This document shows, one piece after another, positions 1 through 13,100 of a stretch of DNA of 64,000 bases. The notes below the pieces were generated by a model that did not search any database, was not told the DNA's origin, and saw only the letters and a list, made by a program, of their open reading frames with translations. The first letter of the stretch is position 1. Each line of letters starts with the position of its first letter. The DNA lies in the NCBI GenBank assembly GCA_944989445.1, contig CALYLW010000281.1:661824-725823 (forward strand). Reading direction: 5' to 3'. Both the position numbers and the translations under genes were made by a program. Source of the DNA: Ampullaceana balthica. Its lineage: Eukaryota > Mollusca > Gastropoda > Lymnaeidae.

Positions 1-32
1 ACTGGCTTCCAGATTGACCACTTCACTTTTGG
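1..32 (+). CDS. ITPR: ITPR-like exon 1 (5' end outside window)
   Basis: The reading TGFQIDHFTFG runs to the donor GG|GTAAGT. The exon ends with two bases of a Gly codon, which exon 2 completes. It lies in the N-terminal MIR region of the receptor. The 5' boundary is cut by the window edge. Confidence 0.5.
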
Positions 33-3000
33 GTAAGTCTGGGTCATTGGGTTTATTGGGAGTTTGTGGGTGGAGCTATATCAAGTGTTTAACTGAACAG
101 TTAGGGTAATGTGTTGTTAGGTTAACTGAACTGTTTGATTAACGTGTTGTTTGGGTAATTCAACTGTTTAGTTAATCTAATCTCTGTATTGTATGATGAT
201 AGCCCAAATATCAACCCATTTGAGATTGGATCTCCCTAGTCCTTTTAAACATATGCGGACAGAATTTCATATGCATCATATTTAAGTATACATATATCAA
301 ACATTTCTCCTCCAGAAAATGTGGTAAAAAGTGTTTAAAAATTAACGTGGTTAAATTCTTCACAAGCTTTACAATACATACGCTCCTTCTATAAAGAATA
401 TTATTGCGTCCTAGTGACGTTCACAGGCCACGGCTATGAGGGACCACGCAATTTTCCAGCCATCTTCGTTTCCCTAACTAATGTTAAGCACCCATTCGGA
501 GTTAGGTGGATTCGGGGCCCCGGGAACAAGGGCCTGTCTTCACGGAGTTTCGAACCCGTGACCGTCGGCCCGCTCAACCTCCGAATCCCCTCCACTTCAC
601 CCCCACGAGCGTATAAATACTTCAGGGGCAACCTCAGGACATTCATTCAAACCCTGTCAACATCCGGTCATATCATCCAGTAAAGAGGCAATATCCAGGT
701 TTCAAGTCTCTTGAAATTCCTGGAAGTCCTGGAAATTTCCTTGAATAGGAAATAAAAATCTAAAGTCTGCAAACCTCCTTAAATTAAAAACTTTCATCTT
801 ACATGCCTTGAAATTAAATTTTTGTTGAGAGTGGTGGATCAAATTCATTTTTCATCATTAAAAAATAAATAAACTTTGTACAGCGAGAAGTAGATACTTT
901 TTTGAGCGATAGACTTCAGGTCTTCGGTTTTTTAAAATTCGTATGGCCTTTTCTATATTCACCTTAATAAGTACTTAAAGTATAATTTATATATGCAGTA
1001 GTTGTACTGTGCACATCTCTTAATATCTCTGCATTTATTTATATAATCTTTGTTCGCTTCTGCAACGTTTCAATAATTCAACAATGTTCCGCCATTTTGA
1101 ACCAACAGATCCGAACTGAACCTTGGAGTTGAAAGGTCAGGGTTCACGTTGATCCGGTTCTGCAAGGAGAATCCGGAGCTGGATCTATACGTCAAGGTAA
1201 AGCACAAAGTTACGATCTGTGAGACAGTTTTCTAGTTTTTCGTTAGCTTTGTTCTGCTGTGTTTGTGTTTAGATTATCTTCTTCTGTTTAGTTTAACATA
1301 CTGTTTAGTTTAACATACTGTTTAGTTTAACATACTGTTTAGGTTAACGTAGTGTTTAGGTTAACTTAGTGTTTAGGTTAACTTACTGTTTAGGTTAACG
1401 TATTGTTTAGGTTAACTTAGTGTTTAGGTTAACATAGTTTTTAGGTTTAAGTGGTGTTTAGGTTAACTTAGTGTTTAGGTTTAAGTGGTGTTTAGGTGAC
1501 GGTAGTGTTTGGTTGTGGTAGACAACATCAACATGACGAGGCGTTGTTGAAGTGATCGTGTTGGCGTTATTTAAACCAAGGGCAGTGGCTCTCATCGGAA
1601 ACATCACAGAGCAGAGCCCCAACGCAACAATGTTTTTAACACGACTCTTCAAGTCCGTCCCTCAACAACTAAATGTAATAACAAAGTAACTTTGCTATGA
1701 CATCTACAGAAATGTTGAGAACGTTCAATAATTGGAATTAACCAATTTTGTTTTTGAAAAAAACGCGATTTAACGAGAAAAAAAAATAGAATTTTATGTG
1801 TAGCTCTATGGGTGTTTTTTTTTAAGTTTAAAATGTCAGTGTTTATAGGGCAAATCCTTACAGTGCAAAATTTAAATGCATAATCCTTTAGCAATAGTTC
1901 TATTTCATAAATAGTGTACAATTTGTCTAAAATATCCATCACATGAATGAAATTGTTTAATCACAGGGTACAAATTATTTAACTAGTATTCAAATACTTA
2001 TGGCATTATCTTAAATTAATGGCTAATGTTTACGTTACAACCTTATAATTTCCTTTATTTTAACAAAATTTCTTGCTGAAAGTACCATCAGACTTAATAC
2101 TTGCAAATTAAAGTTATACTTGAAATAAATACAACTTTCATGATACAATTTTTGATGTTTCAAGTGATTTATTAGTTCATAAACAATAGTGTAAGATTAA
2201 ACAAAAATCTATAACACGAGAACCGCCCGGACTTCATAAGTCGCTTCGGCGTTAGCGATTGTTTCGTTTCCGTTTCCACATGTATGATCCTTATTTTTTG
2301 TTATTTTGTTTTTGTTTGTTTCAGAGAGGAATTACTGTTATACCAAAATACATAAAGGTACAGAAAACAAACGGAACAATTATTCCAATCTCTCTATGTC
2401 ATCTGTGTTCGAGAGTTTTTGTGTGTTTTCTCTAACTGTAACCACTCACAAGTTTCAACGACTCTGTGTGTAACACATAATCTCTAACCACCTGCCCTTA
2501 CCTACAAAAAAATTCCTTAACTTTATGAACCTGTGGCTTTTTTTCGTCCAAAACATATCTCTATATGTGTATGTGTTTTCCTCTCTTGGAGTTTTCCCGT
2601 GACGTATGTGATGAAATCAAAAGTGTTGGCTTCCATGTACATGAGTGTATTTATGAATTAAATTAATTGTTATATCGATAGTAAAATTGTATGCATTTGT
2701 TCATACATGTACTGAGTATTAGCTAGTGCATATATATGTATTATGTGTGTATATATATATAAATATATTTATTGTATATTAGAATTTGTATATTTGGCCC
2801 ACCTCCATATTTCAATTAATGTGTTTTAATTCCCACCACATTATTCTGAGGTCCTAGTTTAGGAATAGACACGCTGCTGTTGCCATACTTGTAACCTCAC
2901 CATTGTTACACTGTTTCAATGTTTCATTGTTTCAATGTTTCCAGCAGCGTCTCCTCTCACAACTATTTTGTCGTCCCATCTTTGATGAGTCCTCCCTTTA

Positions 3001-6000
3001 GTGATACAGGATTTTATGGTCTGTCGTTTCATGTTGAGTCATTGGCTATCAAAACAGCTAATAAGGGAAACTCCATTTCTTCTTTAAATCACGTATGATT
3101 TTCTGTCTTTGGGTAACACATTCCGACACTTCTTATGATACTCAATAAACTGTGTCGGAACCCAACCAGAATTATTTCAGCTTCCTCCTATGAGTTTTTT
3201 TAAAAAACAAAACTCTTTGTGTTTATTGTTTCGTCTTGTTTCGTTTCATTTGTTTCTAACTTTATTTGTTTTTAAAAATTTTAGTTATTTATTTTTTTTC
3301 AATTTAGATTTCGCTGCTTTCGAAAATACTATAGTATACACTTTATTATCAATGGATATTTAACCAACAAACTTCGTTTATTTAAAGAACCGTCTGTTAT
3401 TTTAATTTCTTGAAACAAATTTAAACCTATTTATTATAAACAAGATTTGTTATACGTATAACATCCAAAATTTGCTGTTCTCTTCAGTGACATTAGTCCA
3501 CTGTCCAAAAAATGTATTTCTGATCTCTTTTACAAAAATTAATAACGTTCAACTATTTTATTATAATCCCGAGCTTTACGACCATCAGTAAGACACCACC
3601 TTTCAGAAGTTAATTTTTTGCAATAGTTACACAATTAAACTTCACCCATTTGTTCACTCTAATATTTCCCCAAAATTTCAACCTTATCCTCATGTTTTGC
3701 CTGTATTTATTTTCTGAACATGTAATAAGTGAAAAATGTGTGTGCGTGGGGGGGGGTGGTGGTAATAATTACATTTTATTAACAAACAAAAATGTATACA
3801 TAATATAATACAAAGGGCCTGTAAAACATTTTGAGTTTCAGTCCTATATATGATTGACAAGATTGGCATGTCTTACATCTAACAAAGTGATGGGCGAATC
3901 TTCCTTAGAACGTACGAGATATGAGATACAAACAATAATTGGTTTTACGTCTCATTTTGTCAAGCTTACCCCTGTCGCACCCCGCCTCCACCCCCAGACA
4001 TTTACACCCACATACAATTCATACCCAATACAAATAGTTCTGAAACTAAAGCTGTAGTTATTTGAGATATCAATATTAACATGTAAGTTGTTCAATCCAT
4101 TAGCTGCGTGATTTTTTTAAAAAATAGATGTATATCTTTTGCATAACAAAAAGGCTAAAAAGTATAGCTGTATTCCAAAAGACCGAACCCGCAATAAGTC
4201 ACACACAGCGTTTACCCAATTGTTGACGCAGAGACTCTTCTTGTATCCAACTGCAGGGCGGCAGCGTCATCCGACTCTTCCACAAGGAGCTCGAGGCTTA
4301 CCTCGTGGCCGAGGGCTTGTTCGACGATGACGTCACCGAAGACGGTAAGAAAGGCCACGAGCCCGGATGTTGATGTCGATGTTGCGTGTTGTAGACGTTT
4401 CCACAACTCGTACACCTTCCTGTGCCATTGTCATCTGTACTTATGTGTATGTGTACGTGACCGTTGTGACGTAGCATAGCATTATAACTGTGACTTACCC
4501 TTCATGTGACCTTTCATTGTTGTCGATCATATGTTATCCATTAAATAAGATTCGAACCCACGTAGCATGCAGCCCTCTCCAGGTGTTATTCTATGTTTAC
4601 AGCATTATATTTGACGGTGCTTTCTATATCCTGGTACTACAACCTTTGGATTCTGTCATATTCCTATCCCGTACAGCACCTCATCACAACAATCCCATTC
4701 TAACATATTCCTATCCCGTACAGCACCTCATCACAAAAATCCCATTCTGTCATATTCCTATCCCCGTACAGCACATCATCACAACAATCTCATTCTGTCA
4801 TATTCCTATCCCCGTACAGCACATCATCACAACAATCCCATTCTTCCTTCAGTCCTACTGCGTATCACAACCTCCAAAATGTAATATGCAAATTTTAAAG
4901 TAGTCATGAATTTCAATTAGCCCCAGCTTTTCATAACCTATTTTTGTAAACACTCTCTACACCAACTTTTCATAACTTCTCGTAATCTGCTCTCTTTAAA
5001 CTTTTAGTTTTATAACTTTAATTAGTATTTTTTCCATTATTTTTTTTTAAATTGTTGTATATAATACTAGGGGTTTTAGGGCGCCTATGGCGCCCACTTT
5101 TTTTTGGGTAAAAAACCCAAGTAACTTATCCTTGTTTGATAAATACGAAATATTAACCTTCCTGAAATGTACACAAAGTATTTTATAACTAGGGGTAATT
5201 TGGTGCGCTGCTTTCTAAAATTAGTAGCACTATAAAACAAAATCGATCGCAGCGCCACCTAACAGCACTACATCCATACAGACAACGGGAATTATATATA
5301 TTGATAATATTAATATTTCTTATGTCGAACGTCAATTAATCTCAAACTATTATCGATAAATCTGATAGAAATTGGTATTACTTGGGTAAAAGTCAATAAA
5401 ATCAATAATATTTATCTTTGAAAAAGTTGTGTAAGTCTTTTTTTTAAATCCTTTATATTAACTCGTGGTGTCTGCGGCCGACCTTGCTTGCTTGCTTGCT
5501 TGTCGCCAAAACTTTTGATCGATTTTTAACCCACTTGCTCGCAAGATAGCGAGCTGAAATTTTGCAGGAAGTTTTGTACCGATGATAAAAACAATGTATC
5601 AAAATTTCAGATCGATCGCATGTACCGTAATTAAATTATTGATTTTTTAGATTATTTTATTTATTCCTATGTATCATGCTATTTTTTGAGATAGAGCGTC
5701 GCGGTGCGTATTATATTGAACAACCTTTCTGTCGCGCAATAAGGTGCGTATTTTATTGACAGCTCTTTTTATAAACATATTCCTGATCGGTGCGCATTAT
5801 ATTAAACATGTTTTACGACACAACTGCAATTTTGTATTTCTGGATGGTCTGGCGCTGCGTATTATAATGAACATTCTTTTAAATTCTTCTCGTACATAAA
5901 GGATTTATAGTCAAAAACTTGGTTTTTTACGGGTTGTTTTTATTCCCTTTGCTCCGACTCATAATGTTCAGTTAGTTCCCCTTCAATATTGTCTGTTAGC

Positions 6001-7096
6001 TATGTTACAAGTTCACAATTGCTTTTTGTTGTTTAATTGTACAACACAATGAACACCAAGAATCAACATTTTTTCCAAGTCACGAACAGTGGGTGCTATA
6101 GTGGGTGCTATAGTGGGTGCTATAGTGGGTGCTATAGTGGGAGCTATAGTGGGTGCTATAGTGGGTGCTATAGTGGGTGCTATAGTGGGAGCTATAGTGG
6201 GTGCTATAGTGGGTGCTATAGTGGGTGCTATAGTGGGTGCTATAGTGGGTGCTATAGTGGGTGCTACAGTGGGTGCTACAGTGGGTGCTACAGTGGGTGC
6301 TACAGTGGGTGCTATAGTGGGTTAACCCCCCTCCCCCACTTACATCCAATCAGTTAATGAGGTCATGACCGTACAAGCCAAGTGAGAGATTCCTCATGAA
6401 TGAAATGAGGCGCTGACATAAAGGATTGTTTTAATGGCCGTCGTGTGCTGCTGTGAAAATGTTTGAGAACTATCTCTAGACTCTAGATGCCAACTAACAA
6501 ACACCTTGGTAGTCTAGTCAGCTGGTGAACACGCCCACAAGGTCCTCTTACATTGGACTAAAAATGGAAGTTAAAATGATTTCCTTTGAATAATATTTCG
6601 CACCTTTTAAAGTAGCTCGCGTTGCCCCCATGATGACACGGCGCACATTCCTAGAACCCCTGGCTTTCGCCCAACTGAGACTGGAGAAAACCCTAACAGG
6701 ACTTGCAGTCACGTCATAAATATCTATAAATAAATATATAAACGGTCATTAGTATATGGTCTGGAAGGTCTAGTCGAAAATGAGATAAATCAGAAAAACT
6801 GACCACGGCCCAGTTCTAGCTCAGAGTCCGGCTATCTGTGGTGCACACCAAACTTGTAAATAGTCTGGTAGGTCTAGTCTGAAAAAAGGTACATGAGAAA
6901 ACTGCCCAGTGTCCAGTTCTAGTCCAGGTGTCTGAGGTGCACAGCGAATGCTCGTCTGGAGCCTCGGGTATTAATTAAATTAGCAGTGGGTCACAAATGT
7001 TGATTTCCCATTGGGATTTTGACAGTTATTCCCCCCCCCCACCCCCGTGAATCAGACACGCGAGCTTAGAATTCCAGGCGCTCTGTCTCTCTCTCA

Positions 7097-7190
<94 letters not shown>

Positions 7191-10100
7191 GTCTCTCACT
7201 CTTTCGTGTTTCAGTTTGTCACGCAAAGCAGCCCTATATATTTACCAGTCCTCTTTCTTTCTCTTGAGGTCGTGTTTTATCTTATTTATTTTTGTTGTTT
7301 GTATTTAATTTACAATTCAGTTTCATCTTGAGATAACTCGACGTGTCAGTTCCACACGCCGAGAGTCACTTAATATGAGAATGTCAAAACGATTAGAGGG
7401 TGTTTCCCACTAATTTAGCCTTATTTCGGGGAAATATTCCATTGCGACATGACTGTAAAGGAAGGGTAACGGCCCATGACTGTAAATGAAGGGTAACGGC
7501 CCATGACTGTAAATGAAAGGTAATGTCCAATGACTGTAAATCAAGTGTAACGGCCCATGACTGTAAATGTAAGGTAGCGGCCCATGACTGTAAATTTCTA
7601 AGTGCTTTTGATTTGGTTGCAGTTTTCAAAATCCTTTTGAAATGTGAGAGTATATTCCAGGGCATGCAGAAAACTACTACTTGATGCGTACAATAGTCAG
7701 TTTTGTAATGAGTTCTAGGTAATGTTATTTATCGAACTATCATAGCATCAAGTACATTATTTGTTTAAGTATGTGGCATAAACAAATGTAATTTTTTATA
7801 TCTGAGGTGATGTTCATGTCAAAAAAGAAATTTAGCTCATGAAGTTGTTAAAATATGGAAAACTACATCTTGATTCTAAGCAGAGTTAGAGAGTAAGGCT
7901 AAAATGAGTTTCACCGAGTAAAGGAGTTACCCCAAAAGAACTTCTGTGATGAAACACCATCATTCTAATCAAACACAATGTATTTTGTGGTACCACGTGA
8001 TCTTGCCTTACCCTCTAACACAATTTATCGTCAGGTACCACGTGCTCCTGCCTTACCCTCTAACACAGTGTATCGTCAGGTACCACGTGCTCCTGCCTTA
8101 CTCTCTAACTCTAACACAAGGCATCTACAGATACCACGTGATCCTACCATACCCTCTCAATCCATCCACCATAAATTACGTCATTCTAACGTCACTTGTA
8201 CCACTACTTCCCGACTCAAAATGTCAACAATCTAACGTTAACTCTCACTTTTTCTAAACTTAATCTCCAACCCAATCATCGAGATCCCATCCCAGCTCAA
8301 GTTTACCCCCTCCACCCCCCCCCCTCGATGTACACCCCAACTATCACCACTGCTCGCTGTAACCGTTCATTACCATTTATCCGACCACGCCATCATTGTT
8401 AGGCCCAGAAGCGTTACGGCCACCCCAAATAATCCGTACAAGGGTGGATCTCGGCTTCCTGTTGTTAAAAAAAAGGTGGGGCTATGAGGTGGGATCAGGG
8501 ATTCAACATGATCCAGATTGTCCCTTAAATCGGAGTTGCGGTGATTAGAAAATGGTTCAGTGACATTTCAACAGAAGTCATTAGTTCCTCGCAACTGATG
8601 AATTTAGTCTCTTTGTGGGCAGTTCATGATAGCAACTAAAATGATCAGTAAAACTATTCTGTTAAAGTCAGTGGCCCATATGCACTCAACAGCCTATTGA
8701 GAGCAAGAATGACTTAAGTGGCAAAATTTCCGAAAATTTAGTTATGACGTTCTTGACCGGCTTGGTTCATAACTGATGGACGCATGTTTAACTGTTCAAA
8801 CACAGACAACACACAATGTGTGTGTCTTTTTAAGGACAGCGCTTAAGTTTTAATAAAGAACAAAATTATTAGCTGCTAGACGGAGAGAAAACTTGATATC
8901 TCAAAACAATGGTTATATTTAAATTAGGACACTTTCGTTCTGAATAGATGATACACACAGTTCTTGGTTATGTGTGGGTTAAAATATCGCTTGACTCTGC
9001 CTAACACAAATATTTCTAGGGATGTACCGGATTCAAAACTTTGAAATCCCCCGGAGCCGGATTTGGCCGGATTTAGGAAGTTAAATCCTGCCGGATCCGG
9101 AGCCGCATTTTTAAAAAAGGCCAGATTCCTGTTTTGCTGGAGCCAGAGCCATTATATATATATATATAGAGAGAGAGATATGTTATGGCTCTACCGGCTA
9201 GGTGGATTTGGCCGGATTTATGAAGTGAAATTCAGCTAGAGCCAGAGCCGTATTTTAAAGAATGGCCGGTTTCGGATTTGCCGGAGCCGAAATCCGGTAC
9301 ACCCCTAAATATTTTCCCTCACGCTAACAGAAAAAATGTTGAGTTTATTTTTGTTATTATAAATTTCAGCGGACTTGGTCCAAGATGGTATGGCTTGATT
9401 TGTTGACGTCACTTCCGTCTTTGTCTGTGTTTTTTTACTCTTCACTATTTTTTTCCCTTTGTTCGTCTTGTGCAGGGTTGGGGTTCTTTGACAATTTGTG
9501 AAGTGTTTGGACACAAAATAAATATTTCTTTATTGTTGATTTTTTAATTATTTTTTTTAAAATGTTCGTCTTGTCACTAATGTGGTTTTGTCTTGCTTTC
9601 AGTTTTGAAATAAACTTTCTTTGAATGTTTCATCTAATCAGCTTTTAAAAAAAAGATGCATCGAAATACATTTTTTAAAGAAAATTATTTTCTCTCTCTG
9701 AAATACAAAATACACAAACAAATTGTGCAATGAAAACAATAAATTTGAGAAGGTTATTTTTAGACTAACACGACAGTAAACGTTTCGGCTAATGCCTTCA
9801 TCAGTAGAACATAAAATACATTCTTACAATACTTACATAAGTAATAGTAACATTCTTAAAACATATTGTATTTTAAAATATTTATGTTAAATAAAAAGAA
9901 AGGAAAAACAAAGATGGACACAGGATATAGGAAAAAGGGGGAAGTATCCAAAGTTACAGTAAAAACCACAACGGGAACAACATTCTCTCTCTGAACCTCG
10001 CTTACGAATTTTCTTCGTTACGAGCGTTCTTGCATATTTTGGCATTTATCGTGTCAACTACTTTTGTGTGTGTTGTCATTGTGGGTTTCAACCAATCATT

Positions 10101-13100
10101 TTAATTCATTTCTTTTTTTGACATCTTTGGTCTGATGTTGTTGTTTTTTCGGGAATGATTACAAATAATTTAGCACAATTTTGAAACAATAATAACTATC
10201 CATATATCAAGTCTTAATATGACGAGGTGATGACTTGGTCGGTTTATAAGTCTTTGTGAGACTAGTTGATGATTTGGTCGGTTTCGTTTTCATTTAATCA
10301 AAGACGGCAATAAGACGTACAACCCTTAAACCATTATTAGCTTTAGGTTATTATTATTAGGATATTTATTATTATCATTATTTTGTTTTTTCTTTAAATT
10401 CACTTTTCAAATCTAACTTTGGGATTAAGGATTAATTGTTTTTATAAGTGATATTGATATGAATTTTTAAACATTTTACATTAAAAAGATAAGTTTCACA
10501 ATCGCATTTTATTTTACATTTTGTTGGGATTTTCCCCCTAAAACATTTCATCGGAGTTTGAGACCAGACAAAGGAAAGAAATTTTCAATATATTCAATAC
10601 TTTTATTACAGTGCATCGCCCGACCAAATATAGAATTTGATTTGTTGTTATTTGCTATCCCTTAAATATGAGAAATATGAAATATTTTTTTAAAAAATAG
10701 TTAGATTAAGTGGTAGTTCAATAAACAAAAGGAAAGAATCAAATAGTTTTTAAATTTCCACTTTTGAGTTGAAATAGTAGTAATTTATTCTATCGCCTAG
10801 CATGTATTTTCAATTCAAATTGTTTTTAAAACTGATACTTTTCAGAATGCATTTTTTTTACAATTGCATAAAGGTTTGGCTTGAATTTTGAATTCCAGTA
10901 ATTTATTCTAAATATATTTGTATTTTTTATTCTCAATGTGAGTTGTCCGAAAAAAAAACATTTAACAAAACCATACAAATTTGAAGATCAATAAAAATGG
11001 TAAAATTCTGCATCGGTTGTGGAATAAATATTTCATCTTATACACTAATAATCAATGCATAAAAAATAGAAAACAAAATACAGTTTTCATTGTAAACCAA
11101 ATGTACGTCTTGTTCTTCGTATTATGAGAATGTCAAAACCTCGGGCAGCCATTTGATCCAATATATGTTTATCTCTGTAGTTCACTTCCGCATCCGGGTC
11201 ATGGACCAGCACAAACCACGAACACTGTCGCCACCTTCCTCGGGGAACACGTTTTGGCAGATCGAGGCTGAGACGAGTATCTTATACGGTAAGCCAATCT
11301 GAGAGACTGGGACAGACGAGTATCTTATACGGTAAGCCAATCTGAGAGACTGGGACAGACGAGTATCTTATACGGTAAGCCAATCTGAGAGACTGGGACA
11401 GACGAGTATCTTATACGGTAAGCCAATCTGAGAGACTGGGACAGACGAGTATCTTATACGGTAAGCCAATCTGAGAGACTGGGACAGACGAGTATCTTAT
11501 ACGGTAAGCCAATCTGAGAGACTGGGACAGACGAGTATCTTATACGGTAAGGCAATCTGAGAGACTGGACCGACGAGTATCTTATACGATAAGGCAATCT
11601 GAGAGACTGGACCGACGAGTATCTTATACGGTAAGGCAATGTGCTTGGCTGGTGTTGTAACACACAACCATAAAAAGTTGACAGCACTTTTGGTGGGTCT
11701 GTTCTTGAATGCACTCAAAAAATAAGATCTATTATTTTAAAGACAACACACACAAAGTAACTGATTTCTTTCGGGGAACTGATTCATATTTAGGCGGTGT
11801 CATTTTAAAAAAAAATGTCTTAAAGCGATTGTACTGATTGTTTTGTTATAAAAAGGGTTTTGAATTTTTAAATTATTTTTATGTTGTTGTTAAATTATGT
11901 TAAATTATCATTATTTCTACTTGTCTTGATGAATTAATTTTAAAAATGATTACCTTGTAATTGATATCAGTGTTCGATTTGATGCAGTAATTATTGTCAG
12001 ATGTTCAACCGAATGTTCAACCGAATGTTCAACCGAATGCCATGTACGGTTAAACAAACAGAACACCAAAATCAATGATAAAACGCTACATAAGAGATTT
12101 CTTTATGAACTTTAAGTCCATTAAACTGATCCTATCTTGTTTGCTTTCAATTCTTTTATGCTAAAAGGACTAAATTAATTTTTAATTTTATTACACTAAC
12201 GGTAATTTATATAGTTTTTTAAAAAATTCTTCTTGACTTCTGCAATGTTTTATATAGAAATGTTTGTGTGTGTTTGTATGTAATCTTTTTTAAATTTTTT
12301 TACTCGTTTCAGGGGAGATCATTCGCTGGGAGCAGCAGGTGAGATTACGTCATATGACGACCCGGAAGTACTTGTGCATAGATGCCAACCATGAGATATC
12401 CCTGACGGTGGACAACGAAGACCCCAAGACCGTGTTCAGATTGCACTCAGTGCTCAGCGTAAGTCTCGTAGCAAAAAACGTTTTCATTATTTAGTTGTGA
12501 GACCTTGTTTGACGATACTCTCAAGAACAGAGGAACTAAGTTCAAAACAGAATCAATGTCCTCTAAATTTGCTTTTAAATAGATGTTAATTTTAATGTTT
12601 CAACTGGGGGAAAGTACCAAGGATAGGGCTTACAGATGAGACTCTACGAGAAACACATGAGACTTTACGGTTAAGACATGAGACTTTACGAGAAAGACAT
12701 GAGACTACGAGAAACACATGAGAATCTACGAGAAAGGCATGAGACTCTACGAGAAAGACATGAGACTCTACGAGAAACACATGAGACTTTACGGTTAAGA
12801 CATGAGACTTTACGAGAAAGACATGAGACTACGAGAAACACATGAGAATCTACGAGAAAGACATGAGACTCTACGAGAAAGACATGAGACTCTACGAGAA
12901 ACATATAAGACTCTATGAGAAACATACAAGAAACGCACGAGACTCTCTAAAAAAGCTTTCCTCGTTAAATAGTTATTATCCAATTATGGCTTTAACTAAA
13001 GCGCGTTGCGTCCTGAAGTTTAGCAATTTGATAGTTGAGTTGTAATCACTGTGTCATTGTATCAACACACACAAAAGTTGCATGGTTCGATTGCATTACC

